A DNA stretch of 64,000 nt from Thermoplasma acidophilum DSM 1728 (GTDB lineage: Archaea > Thermoplasmatota > Thermoplasmata > Thermoplasmatales > Thermoplasmataceae), in NCBI RefSeq assembly GCF_000195915.1, contig NC_002578.1, positions 1,500,907-1,564,906 of the forward strand, given 5' to 3'. Position 1 is the first letter of the stretch; every line of letters begins with the position of its first letter. Under the pieces are notes generated by a model. That model did not search any database. It had not been told where the DNA came from and was given only the letters and a program-made list of their open reading frames with translations. Of the stretch, positions 39,347-48,910 are shown piece by piece. Both the position numbers and the translations under genes were made by a program.

Positions 39347-39432
39347 AGTAACACTTCATTGCAGAATTCTATCCTTTATTAATGTGGGGCATATATAGAT
39401 TTCGCAATCATTCCATTTCGTGATCTAACAGA

Positions 39433-40515
39433 TCAGTACCTGCTTATTATCGTAACGATATCCTCGTCCATAAGCGGGTAATCTATTCCAACCCGCTGTT
39501 CACCGATCGGCCTGTTCTTTCCCGACACGATAGCGTACCTGAATGAATCAATCATGCTCCTGTTGATCTTCCTGCAGACCTCCCTGACGGTCGTACCCTC
39601 CCTCACGATGAGCGGTTTCTGGAAATCCACCACTCCAGCTTTGTTCCTTAGATATATGCGTATGAGGTTAAGGGATCTGAATATCCCTTCCTTCAGTTCC
39701 TCTATACCATATCCGGTCTTCGCGGATACCCTGAATACCTCGCCGTACTGTGAAACCTGTGATGTATCGAATGAAGGATTCATGTCTATCTTGTTGACGG
39801 CCACTATAGACGGTATGTAAACGTATCGTCCCTGTAAGGTCTCTATTATATCTTCCACGGAAACATTCTCGCGGATGTAGACGTCTGCGTTGACCAGCTT
39901 GAACTCCTTCATTATCTCCTTTATATAATCTTCATCAATGTCCACGTTCTTTGGCCTGTGCAGCCTTATGCCGCCTGATGTTGTCTTCCTTATCTCCACA
40001 TTCCTGCGCTTTCTGTTCACGACGATCCCGGCATTGTAAAGCTCTGTCAGTATCTTGTCTATGCCTCCAGCCTGTACATCCGTGACTATCACGATGAGAT
40101 CGGCTGCCCTCACCGCACTCAGTATCTCCCTGCCACGGGCGGAGCCATACGAAGCGTTCTCTATTATGCCTGGAAGATCCAGTATCTGTATCTCTGCGCC
40201 CTTGTACTCGAGTATGCCCGGTATGGGTTGGAGCGTGGTGAATGCATAATCTCCAATCTCACTCTCTGAGTTAGTCAACCTGTTGAGCAGGCTGCTCTTG
40301 CCAACGTTTGGAAAACCAACGAGCGCAACCGTTGCGTCACCGGATTTCGGAACTGCAAATCCACTGTGTGAACCGCCATGGCTTGCGCTGGCCTCCATCT
40401 GCAGTTTCGCTATCTTGGCCTTCAGCAGACCGATGTGATGCTCTGTCGCCTTGTTGTACTGTGTACGCTTGATCTCGTCCTCAATTTCCTTAATCCGTTC
40501 TTCGATCGTTGGCAT
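39433..40515 (-). CDS. DRG-family GTPase with C-terminal TGS domain
   Basis: A 360-aa Obg-related GTPase. G1 is GFPNVGKSSLLNRLTNSESE, G3 is DLPGI, G4 is VNKIDM and G5 is SAKTG. An N-terminal helical domain (KAKIAKLQMEASAS) and a C-terminal TGS domain (RIYLRNKAG, then VREGTTVREVCRKIN) complete the DRG plan. Archaeal/eukaryotic DRG proteins bind ribosomes. It is divergent from tricorn, with shared promoter space at 40516-40584. Confidence 0.94.
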   Translation of the reverse strand: MPTIEERIKEIEDEIKRTQYNKATEHHIGLLKAKIAKLQMEASASHGGSHSGFAVPKSGDATVALVGFPNVGKSSLLNRLTNSESEIGDYAFTTLQPIPGILEYKGAEIQILDLPGIIENASYGSARGREILSAVRAADLIVIVTDVQAGGIDKILTELYNAGIVVNRKRRNVEIRKTTSGGIRLHRPKNVDIDEDYIKEIMKEFKLVNADVYIRENVSVEDIIETLQGRYVYIPSIVAVNKIDMNPSFDTSQVSQYGEVFRVSAKTGYGIEELKEGIFRSLNLIRIYLRNKAGVVDFQKPLIVREGTTVREVCRKINRSMIDSFRYAIVSGKNRPIGEQRVGIDYPLMDEDIVTIISRY

Positions 40516-40584
40516 CTGTTCTACTTTCTTCCCTAATTTTCAACCTCTTTATATCTCTTTGCGGTGTCTTTTCATTCATTATGA

Positions 40585-43500
40585 ATGCCATCCCTTATGT
40601 CCTTTGGGTCCTGCCAGTGGATCGATCAAGGCAGATTTTCCCGATCGCTATACCGGAACTTCAAAACCTTTAAGTTGCACGAAATGCATGGTCTCTGCAT
40701 GCCCAATCTTTTACTGAACCCGGATATACACGGCGATAGGATCATATTCGTTTGCTGCGACGATCTATGGGAACACGATCTGAAGAGCGGATCGACAAGG
40801 AAGATCGTATCAAATCTCGGTGTGATAAACAATGCCAGATTTTTCCCGGATGGCAGGAAAATAGCGATACGTGTCATGAGGGGATCATCCCTCAACACTG
40901 CAGATCTGTATTTTTATAACGGAGAGAACGGAGAGATAAAACGGATCACGTACTTCTCCGGAAAGAGCACCGGGAGAAGGATGTTCACCGATGTTGCAGG
41001 TTTTGACCCGGACGGAAACCTCATAATCTCAACTGACGCCATGCAGCCTTTTTCATCCATGACTTGCCTCTACAGGGTAGAAAATGACGGTATAAATTTC
41101 GTACCATTGAATCTGGGGCCGGCGACACATATACTCTTCGCTGATGGAAGAAGAGTTATTGGCAGAAACACGTTTGAGCTCCCCCACTGGAAGGGCTATC
41201 GTGGTGGCACGCGTGGTAAGATCTGGATCGAAGTGAACAGTGGCGCATTCAAGAAGATAGTGGATATGAGCACACACGTGTCCAGCCCCGTTATAGTTGG
41301 GCACCGCATATACTTCATTACCGACATCGATGGCTTCGGCCAGATATACTCTACAGACCTGGATGGTAAAGACTTACGAAAGCACACCTCCTTCACAGAT
41401 TATTATCCGCGGCATCTGAACACCGATGGTCGCAGAATCCTTTTTTCGAAGGGTGGATCGATATACATTTTCAATCCAGATACGGAAAAGATAGAGAAAA
41501 TTGAAATAGGCGACCTTGAATCGCCCGAGGACAGGATAATCAGCATACCTTCAAAATTTGCAGAGGATTTTTCACCACTTGACGGCGATCTAATCGCCTT
41601 CGTCAGCAGAGGCCAGGCGTTCATTCAGGATGTATCCGGCACATACGTGCTGAAGGTACCGGAACCGCTCAGGATAAGATACGTGAGGAGGGGAGGCGAT
41701 ACAAAGGTGGCTTTCATTCACGGGACACGGGAAGGCGATTTCCTAGGGATCTATGACTACAGGACTGGAAAGGCGGAGAAATTTGAAGAGAACCTTGGGA
41801 ACGTATTTGCAATGGGTGTAGACCGCAATGGCAAATTCGCAGTTGTTGCCAACGATAGGTTCGAGATCATGACTGTTGACCTCGAAACCGGAAAGCCGAC
41901 AGTGATTGAACGCAGCAGGGAAGCCATGATAACTGATTTCACCATATCCGATAATTCAAGGTTCATAGCTTACGGATTTCCACTGAAGCATGGAGAGACT
42001 GACGGCTACGTCATGCAGGCGATACATGTGTACGACATGGAAGGTCGCAAAATTTTTGCTGCAACCACGGAAAATTCCCACGATTACGCACCGGCCTTTG
42101 ACGCAGATTCCAAGAACCTTTACTACCTCTCCTACAGGAGCCTGGATCCCAGCCCGGACAGGGTGGTTCTGAATTTCAGCTTCGAGGTTGTTTCCAAGCC
42201 TTTCGTTATACCGCTTATCCCGGGATCGCCAAATCCAACAAAGCTTGTTCCGCGATCAATGACCTCGGAAGCCGGGGAATACGATCTAAATGACATGTAT
42301 AAGAGATCTAGCCCAATAAACGTGGATCCCGGAGATTACAGAATGATCATTCCACTGGAATCGTCAATTCTTATCTACAGCGTTCCAGTACACGGAGAAT
42401 TCGCTGCGTACTACCAGGGAGCACCAGAAAAGGGTGTCCTTCTGAAATACGACGTGAAAACCAGAAAGGTAACCGAGGTCAAGAATAACCTGACCGATCT
42501 GAGGCTGTCCGCAGACAGGAAGACTGTTATGGTTAGAAAGGACGATGGAAAGATCTATACATTCCCCTTAGAAAAGCCGGAGGACGAAAGAACTGTGGAA
42601 ACCGACAAGAGGCCGCTGGTCTCCAGCATTCATGAGGAGTTCCTTCAGATGTATGACGAAGCGTGGAAGCTTGCCAGGGATAACTACTGGAACGAGGCTG
42701 TGGCAAAGGAGATCTCCGAACGGATATACGAAAAGTACAGGAATTTGGTACCCCTATGCAAAACCCGGTACGATCTGAGCAATGTGATAGTTGAGATGCA
42801 GGGAGAATACCGCACATCGCATTCCTATGAAATGGGCGGCACGTTCACGGATAAGGACCCATTCAGAAGCGGCAGGATAGCCTGCGATTTCAAGCTAGAC
42901 GGCGATCACTATGTGGTCGCAAAAGCCTACGCCGGCGATTATTCCAACGAGGGCGAGAAATCGCCAATATTCGAGTACGGCATAGATCCGACTGGGTACC
43001 TCATCGAAGATATCGACGGCGAAACCGTTGGTGCAGGCAGCAACATATACCGCGTCCTCTCAGAAAAAGCCGGCACATCGGCAAGGATAAGGCTATCCGG
43101 GAAAGGCGGAGATAAAAGGGATCTGATGATCGATATCTTGGATGATGATCGATTCATAAGATACAGATCATGGGTTGAGGCGAACAGGAGATACGTCCAT
43201 GAGAGGAGCAAAGGCACCATCGGCTACATTCACATACCGGACATGGGAATGATGGGATTGAACGAATTTTACAGGCTCTTCATAAATGAATCATCGTACC
43301 AGGGCCTGATAGTGGATGTCAGATTCAACGGTGGAGGCTTCGTATCCCAGCTGATAATTGAAAAACTGATGAACAAAAGGATCGGATACGATAATCCAAG
43401 GAGGGGTACGCTGAGCCCATATCCGACAAACTCTGTGAGGGGTAAGATAATAGCTATAACAAACGAGTATGCCGGATCTGACGGTGATATCTTCAGTTTT

Positions 43501-43800
43501 TCGTTCAAAAAGCTGGGGCTAGGCAAGCTCATTGGCACCAGGACATGGGGAGGGGTGGTTGGCATAACCCCGAAGCGCAGGCTCATAGACGGCACCGTGC
43601 TCACCCAGCCCGAGTTTGCGTTCTGGTTCCGCGATGCTGGATTCGGAGTGGAGAACTATGGCGTTGACCCGGATGTTGAGATAGAGTACGCGCCACATGA
43701 CTATCTTAGCGGGAAAGATCCTCAAATTGATTACGCCATTGACGCTTTGATCGAGGAACTCAGAAACTGGAACGAGGAGTTGCCTCAGAGACCCTCTTAA
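40585..43800 (+). CDS. tri: Tricorn protease
   Basis: A giant tail-specific serine peptidase that degrades proteasome-derived peptides and forms hexamers and capsids. In this 1071-codon frame the catalytic Ser745-His746 lie in EYRTSHSYEMGG. Nucleophile Ser965 and Asp966 are in NEYAGSDGDIFS, and Glu1023 is in GFGVENYGVDPD. Residues 39-310 are the six-bladed and about 326-675 the seven-bladed propeller; a PDZ domain follows the first catalytic part. The first 38 codons lie outside the propeller. A TATA-like acctttaag sits about 28 bases before Met39 (40699), which is the more likely start. Confidence 0.98.
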   Translation: MPSLMSFGSCQWIDQGRFSRSLYRNFKTFKLHEMHGLCMPNLLLNPDIHGDRIIFVCCDDLWEHDLKSGSTRKIVSNLGVINNARFFPDGRKIAIRVMRGSSLNTADLYFYNGENGEIKRITYFSGKSTGRRMFTDVAGFDPDGNLIISTDAMQPFSSMTCLYRVENDGINFVPLNLGPATHILFADGRRVIGRNTFELPHWKGYRGGTRGKIWIEVNSGAFKKIVDMSTHVSSPVIVGHRIYFITDIDGFGQIYSTDLDGKDLRKHTSFTDYYPRHLNTDGRRILFSKGGSIYIFNPDTEKIEKIEIGDLESPEDRIISIPSKFAEDFSPLDGDLIAFVSRGQAFIQDVSGTYVLKVPEPLRIRYVRRGGDTKVAFIHGTREGDFLGIYDYRTGKAEKFEENLGNVFAMGVDRNGKFAVVANDRFEIMTVDLETGKPTVIERSREAMITDFTISDNSRFIAYGFPLKHGETDGYVMQAIHVYDMEGRKIFAATTENSHDYAPAFDADSKNLYYLSYRSLDPSPDRVVLNFSFEVVSKPFVIPLIPGSPNPTKLVPRSMTSEAGEYDLNDMYKRSSPINVDPGDYRMIIPLESSILIYSVPVHGEFAAYYQGAPEKGVLLKYDVKTRKVTEVKNNLTDLRLSADRKTVMVRKDDGKIYTFPLEKPEDERTVETDKRPLVSSIHEEFLQMYDEAWKLARDNYWNEAVAKEISERIYEKYRNLVPLCKTRYDLSNVIVEMQGEYRTSHSYEMGGTFTDKDPFRSGRIACDFKLDGDHYVVAKAYAGDYSNEGEKSPIFEYGIDPTGYLIEDIDGETVGAGSNIYRVLSEKAGTSARIRLSGKGGDKRDLMIDILDDDRFIRYRSWVEANRRYVHERSKGTIGYIHIPDMGMMGLNEFYRLFINESSYQGLIVDVRFNGGGFVSQLIIEKLMNKRIGYDNPRRGTLSPYPTNSVRGKIIAITNEYAGSDGDIFSFSFKKLGLGKLIGTRTWGGVVGITPKRRLIDGTVLTQPEFAFWFRDAGFGVENYGVDPDVEIEYAPHDYLSGKDPQIDYAIDALIEELRNWNEELPQRPS

Positions 43801-43934
43801 AAATATATTATAACAGCATCTGATATATAAAATAGGATTAAAACTTTTTAGAGATATCCTTATATACGATATTTGGTTAATTTATATGCATAACTCGATA
43901 AGCTTAACTATATATTTGCAATCATTAATTTCCT

Positions 43935-44384
43935 ATGGAAGCTTCAGAAGAGGTTACTATGGTCAATAAGGGTGATGACGGTAAGTCCGGTATTAGATAT
44001 TACACTACCATCGAGGAACTGTCAAGGGCAATCAACGCCGGCCTCAGCCTCCAGGACCGGCGGATGAGTGAGGAAGAGGCCATGGAGGCTGCTGAACATA
44101 TTATAAACTTTTTTGGTTATAATGATCGTGTTATTGACAACATGCTTGAGCCTGAAGACAGGGATTCTTTCTACACCATGGAGGATATAGGTATCCTGCA
44201 GACTGAGAGGGAAGAAACCACGCTATTCGATGGAAGGGAGTGGCGGATACATTACTGGATACTCAACATAAACAAGATAATGGAACTTGCAAATATGCAG
44301 GTTGATTATAAAAAGAAGATAACAAATGATGAATACAAGATATACGACGAGATCCCTGATGACTACTGGAAGGTCGTTGAGTAG
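43935..44384 (+). CDS. DUF6015-like hypothetical protein
   Basis: A 149-aa acidic protein. The middle MSEEEAMEAAEHIINFFGYN and ending IYDEIPDDYWKV look like a small winged-helix or domain-swapped archaeal family (DUF6015, from memory). It sits 10 bases before ABCE1 and may be co-transcribed with it. The start is ATG 43935, with ATG 43959 as an alternative; a TATA-like aactatatatttg lies about 23 bases upstream of the first. Function unknown. Confidence 0.6.
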   Translation: MEASEEVTMVNKGDDGKSGIRYYTTIEELSRAINAGLSLQDRRMSEEEAMEAAEHIINFFGYNDRVIDNMLEPEDRDSFYTMEDIGILQTEREETTLFDGREWRIHYWILNINKIMELANMQVDYKKKITNDEYKIYDEIPDDYWKVVE

Positions 44385-44393
44385 GGATGCCCG

Positions 44394-46163
44394 ATGCATG
44401 TAGCTGTTCTCGATCGGGACAAGTGCCACCCGAAAAAATGCCATCATGAGTGCCAGTATTATTGCCCACCTGTCAGAAACCATGTAATGGCCATAGATTT
44501 TCCCGACCCGGATGGGCAGCCACTGATATCAGAAACGCTCTGCATAGGCTGTGGCATATGCATCAGGCGATGCCCGTTCGGTGCCATAAAGATCGTAACG
44601 CTTCCTGATGAATTGAACAAGGAGGTCCTGCACAGATACGGTGTTAATGGCTTCAGAATATATTCTATCCCAACCATTTCACCTGGCAGGGTATCCGCAA
44701 TACTCGGGCAGAATGGCCTTGGAAAGACCACGACGCTCAACATACTTTCAGGCATAACCGTACCGAATCTGGGATCATACGAGAGGCCGCCATCAAAGGA
44801 AGAGGTCATTGAGAAATTCGCAAGAACCGAGATGGGAGCCTATTTCAGGGGGCTTTACGAGCAGAATAAGAGAGCGGTGCTGAAAAACCAGTACGTGGAT
44901 TATATTCCCAAGGTGGTTAAGGGCACAATAGGGGAAGTGCTGAAAAAGAACGATGAGACAGGAAGGTACAGCGATGTCGTAACGCAGCTCAACCTGGAAA
45001 ATTCTGTCAACAAGAATGTATCTGAATGCTCTGGCGGCGAGCTCCAGCGGCTGGCAATAGGGACGGTGCTTGAAAAAGACGCAGACATATACTTATTCGA
45101 TGAGATGACCTCATACCTCGATATAAATGAGAGGCTCAATGCATCAAGGATAGTGCAGGATCTGGCCAGGAAGAAGACGGTAATAGTGGTGGAACACGAT
45201 CTGGCCATACTCGACTGGCTGGCGGATTCCGTCAATATAGTGTATGGAGATCCGGGCGTCTACGGTATATTCTCTGAACCACTCTCAACTAACAGGGCGA
45301 TAAATGCATACCTTTCAGGGTTTCTGAAGGAGGAAAATGTGCGCATAAGGAGCTATCCGATAGAGTTCGAGGAAAAGACCTCCAGGAGGGACAAATTCAC
45401 GCAGGATCTCATCTCATGGACCGAACTGAAGAAGACGCTAGGCGATTTCGCCTTGGAGGTCTCGCCCGGAAAGATACACAGGAGCGAGATCGTGGGCATA
45501 CTTGGTAAGAATGCACTTGGAAAGAGCACATTTATAATGATGCTTGCCGGCGTTCTCAATCCAGATTCCGGATCGATATCGCAGAACGTAAGGGTATCCT
45601 ACAAGCCGCAGTACATATCGACATCCTTTGACGGATCTGTATCAGATCTCATAAGAACCTCGCTAGGTGAACGATCGGATGATTCATTCGTCAAGAATGA
45701 GATCTTCCACCCACTCAGCATAGAGGATATAATGGAGAATCCTGTTGATGGCCTTTCTGGGGGCGAGCTCCAGAGGCTTTCCATTGCCATAACGCTGGCA
45801 AGGGACGCTGACATATACCTGCTTGATGAACCATCAGCGCACCTTGATTCCTCATTCAGAATGGTGGTTGCCAAGGTCATAAGGAGAGTCATGGAGAACA
45901 CGAAGAAGACCGCCATGGTCGTCGATCATGATATCTACCTAATAGACCTCATATCCGACAGCCTGATAGTTTTCTCCGGTGTACCAGGGTCCCACGGGCA
46001 TTCCGAAGGCCCCATGGACATGCGTGAAGGCATGAACAGGTTCCTCAAGATCGTCGGTGTAACCTTCAGGAGGGATCAGAACTCGAGGAGACCCAGGATA
46101 AACAAGGAGAACAGCAGCCTGGACAGAATGCAGAAGGAACAGAACAATTATTATTATTCGTGA
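44394..46163 (+). CDS. Ribosome-recycling ATPase ABCE1/Rli1
   Basis: A 589-aa twin ABC ATPase that splits ribosomes after termination. The N-terminal iron-sulfur domain has CHPKKCHHECQYYC and CIGCGICIRRCP. Domain 1 has Walker A GQNGLGKTTTLN and signature ECSGGELQRL; domain 2 has GKNALGKSTFIM and GLSGGELQRL. It needs Fe-S assembly, for which the Mrp gene upstream may help. The archaeosine tgt gene starts 3 bases after its stop. Length and motif order match the archaeal family. Confidence 0.97.
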   Translation: MHVAVLDRDKCHPKKCHHECQYYCPPVRNHVMAIDFPDPDGQPLISETLCIGCGICIRRCPFGAIKIVTLPDELNKEVLHRYGVNGFRIYSIPTISPGRVSAILGQNGLGKTTTLNILSGITVPNLGSYERPPSKEEVIEKFARTEMGAYFRGLYEQNKRAVLKNQYVDYIPKVVKGTIGEVLKKNDETGRYSDVVTQLNLENSVNKNVSECSGGELQRLAIGTVLEKDADIYLFDEMTSYLDINERLNASRIVQDLARKKTVIVVEHDLAILDWLADSVNIVYGDPGVYGIFSEPLSTNRAINAYLSGFLKEENVRIRSYPIEFEEKTSRRDKFTQDLISWTELKKTLGDFALEVSPGKIHRSEIVGILGKNALGKSTFIMMLAGVLNPDSGSISQNVRVSYKPQYISTSFDGSVSDLIRTSLGERSDDSFVKNEIFHPLSIEDIMENPVDGLSGGELQRLSIAITLARDADIYLLDEPSAHLDSSFRMVVAKVIRRVMENTKKTAMVVDHDIYLIDLISDSLIVFSGVPGSHGHSEGPMDMREGMNRFLKIVGVTFRRDQNSRRPRINKENSSLDRMQKEQNNYYYS

Positions 46164-46166
46164 GTT

Positions 46167-48065
46167 ATGAAGATAGAGGAAAGGGACGGCCTTGCAAGGA
46201 TAGCCAAGTTCGAAACGCCACACGGACCCATAGAGACACCCACGGTTCTGCCCGTTATAAATCCAAACATAATGAACATAACCCCGCAGGAAATGAAGCC
46301 CCTCGGCCTTCAGGGCATAATAACCAACAGCTACATAATCCTGAGGACGCCGGAACTTAGGGAAAGGGCACTCAGGGAAGGGCTGCATTCCCTGATAGGA
46401 TATGACGGGCCAATAATGACCGATTCTGGCACATTCCAGAGCTACGTTTACGGTTCAATCGAGTTCAACAACAGGGAGGTCGTTGACTTCCAGCGAAGGA
46501 TAGGGAGCGACATTTCAACCATCCTCGACGTTTTCACCACACCCGGGACGCCAAAGCCTGAGGCAGAGAAGGCAGTCATCGAGACATACAACAGGATGCT
46601 CGAGGTGAACGACGAAGAGGGCATCATAGCCGGGCCTGTGCAGGGCGGCGTGTATCCGGATCTGAGGCAGAAATCGGCCGAGCTGATGAATTCGACAAAC
46701 GCCGGATACCATCCCATAGGCGGCGTTGTCCCCCTCCTGGAGACCTATGACTATTCAACGCTTGTGGACATAATAATCAATTCGAAGATCAATCTCAGCT
46801 TCAACAAGCCTGTTCATCTCTTTGGCGGTGGCCATCCAATGTTCTTTGCATTTTCCGTGTATCTCGGAGTTGATCTGTTCGACTCAGCTTCGTATATCAA
46901 GTATGCCAAGGATGACAGGCTAATATACCCTGACGGAACAAGGGATCTTGCACGCATAACAGAACTGCCACAGTGGAGCCCGCTGTACGATAGGTACACC
47001 GTAAAGGAGATCAGGGATCTTGACAAGGAAAGGCGAAGCCTTGAGATCGCCAGGCATAACCTGAAGGCCATATTCATGGAGATATCCGAGATAAAGGAAC
47101 GCATATATGAGGAGGGCCTGGCGCAGTACGTGGCGCAGAAAGCAAGATCCCATCCAAGCCTGATGAAGGCTTACTCTAGGATCATGTCGTATTCCAATAT
47201 ACTTGAGAAGTACGAGGATCTTTCCAAGAAGACAGCCTATTTCTTTTACGATTCTTTCTCAACGAGGAATCCATATGTGTCCAGGATCAACAGGTTCACA
47301 GAATCCTATCTTTCTTCGAATAAGAAGGACACGTACGCGTTCACATACAGGGCATGGAATCCGGGTTACACAAATTCCGAATTCGTCAGGGACGTGTACC
47401 AGAAGATAGACTGCAACGCCCTCATATCCTGGTCCGGAACATTTGTACCTGCAGAACTGGAAAATACATATCCGATAGAGCAGACGGTCAGCTCCGGCTT
47501 TGAGCCTGATCCTGATTTTTCAAGGGCAAAGGATCTTATAGCTCCCTTCAGGGTTGATATGTACAAGGGCGAGAAATTTGAGGGAGAACAGGTTAGGAGC
47601 TTCAACCTCAACAAGATAAGGATGGTTGCTGACTACCAGTTCGGTTCAGGCGTCGGCAGGATGATCTTCAGGGACGATGTCAGGATAAATGTCTCCAAAA
47701 CCGGCAGGATAAGGGGCATACTGTCAAAGGAGGGCAGGCAGATCGCGACGATGCGCAACGATGGCTTTTTCACGCTGACCTATTATGGGGCCTCTCTGAT
47801 CCATTCACAGCTCAAGCCTCCCGCCATGAGGGTCACCGTGTCGAAGGAGAGCGCCGAGTACAATGCCAAGGGTTATAGCGTGTTCTTCAAATTCATACTT
47901 GGTTCAGACGAGAACATAATTGCGAAGAATGATGTTCTTGTTGTGGACGAGGATGATGTCCTGGCCGCCGTCGGAAAGGCCATGGTATCCGGAAGGGAGC
48001 TCAGGGAGTACACGGAAGGCATAGCTGTAAAGGTACATGAGGGCAGAGATCAATCAGAGAAATAG
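46167..48065 (+). CDS. tgtA: Archaeosine tRNA-guanine transglycosylase
   Basis: A 632-aa enzyme that swaps guanine for preQ0 in the D loop of archaeal tRNA, the first step to archaeosine. Nucleophile-region Asp86 is in IMTDSGTFQSYVYG, and GPVQGGVYPD and HLFGGGHPM are also present. The C-terminal part has the C2/C3 and PUA domains (VDEDDVLAAVGKAMVSG). Where other ArcTGTs have Cys-x-Cys-x2-Cys, this protein reads ELPQWSPLYDRYTV. The later ligand His (IARHNL) remains, so the zinc site looks lost. T. acidophilum ArcTGT has been reported to modify more than one D-loop position. Confidence 0.94.
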   Translation: MKIEERDGLARIAKFETPHGPIETPTVLPVINPNIMNITPQEMKPLGLQGIITNSYIILRTPELRERALREGLHSLIGYDGPIMTDSGTFQSYVYGSIEFNNREVVDFQRRIGSDISTILDVFTTPGTPKPEAEKAVIETYNRMLEVNDEEGIIAGPVQGGVYPDLRQKSAELMNSTNAGYHPIGGVVPLLETYDYSTLVDIIINSKINLSFNKPVHLFGGGHPMFFAFSVYLGVDLFDSASYIKYAKDDRLIYPDGTRDLARITELPQWSPLYDRYTVKEIRDLDKERRSLEIARHNLKAIFMEISEIKERIYEEGLAQYVAQKARSHPSLMKAYSRIMSYSNILEKYEDLSKKTAYFFYDSFSTRNPYVSRINRFTESYLSSNKKDTYAFTYRAWNPGYTNSEFVRDVYQKIDCNALISWSGTFVPAELENTYPIEQTVSSGFEPDPDFSRAKDLIAPFRVDMYKGEKFEGEQVRSFNLNKIRMVADYQFGSGVGRMIFRDDVRINVSKTGRIRGILSKEGRQIATMRNDGFFTLTYYGASLIHSQLKPPAMRVTVSKESAEYNAKGYSVFFKFILGSDENIIAKNDVLVVDEDDVLAAVGKAMVSGRELREYTEGIAVKVHEGRDQSEK

Positions 48066-48907
48066 GATATCACACCTATTGAAACTATCATTATGCATAT
48101 GCCAAGAATCTCTATAGGGCCGACCGGCTCGTTGAAGAGGAATATGGAAGTTATATCTGCGAATATGGGCTCTCCTATCAGTATTACGCCAACCTTTGTC
48201 ACGTTCATTCTGGACAGAGCCGAAACGTAAACGTACGTCGCAAGGAATGTGGCGAATATTGCGGTGAATACTATGACGAAGAGGGCGTAGTATGAGAACA
48301 CGATCGGATACATGTCAGTTGGCATGAATGCAAGGGACAGCACTCCGACCACGACGATCTGCAGGAATGAGAAAACCAGCGGGTCCACATTGGAAGCGTA
48401 TTTGGATATGTATACAAGCTGCATCGCATAGAATATGGCTGCGATGAATGTCAGTATATCTCCTGATTCTATGGCAAGGTTGTGCAGGCCGCTGTAGGAC
48501 ATCAGGACAAGCCCCAGAAAGGCGAATACGGAAGAATATACCTCGATCCTCATGACCCTGCGCTTCAGGTAAAGGTAGGATATGATGGGTACGAATACAA
48601 CATATATTCCGGTTATCGTGCCGGATAATGCAGGCTCCGTGTACTTGAGGCCAACTGTCTGAAGGTAGTAGGCTATGAAGAGAAATATGCCGGCCACCAC
48701 ACCGTACTTTATAGTATTTCTGTTTGTCTGGATCAGTTTCCTGTAAACGAATGGCAGGAAGATGAGGGAGGCTACTGCGAAACGCACGGCCAGAAATGAT
48801 ACTGGGGAGAGATAGGCAAATACATCCTTGATCATTGGGAACGTGACGCCCCAGATGAACGTAACGAATATCAGCAGCGCCAGGTAAATTGCATCCTTTC
48901 TATCCAT
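48050..48907 (-). CDS. EamA/DMT-family transporter
   Basis: A 285-aa protein with ten predicted helices in two EamA repeats. The first is FVTFIWGVTFPMIKDVFAYL (residues 13-32); the second includes RMNVTKVGVILIGEPIFADI. It overlaps tgtA at the 3' end by 16 bases (convergent) and follows the geranylgeranyl-reductase-like gene on the same strand. Substrate unknown. Confidence 0.88.
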   Translation of the reverse strand: MDRKDAIYLALLIFVTFIWGVTFPMIKDVFAYLSPVSFLAVRFAVASLIFLPFVYRKLIQTNRNTIKYGVVAGIFLFIAYYLQTVGLKYTEPALSGTITGIYVVFVPIISYLYLKRRVMRIEVYSSVFAFLGLVLMSYSGLHNLAIESGDILTFIAAIFYAMQLVYISKYASNVDPLVFSFLQIVVVGVLSLAFMPTDMYPIVFSYYALFVIVFTAIFATFLATYVYVSALSRMNVTKVGVILIGEPIFADITSIFLFNEPVGPIEILGICIMIVSIGVISYFSD

Positions 48908-48910
48908 GGT

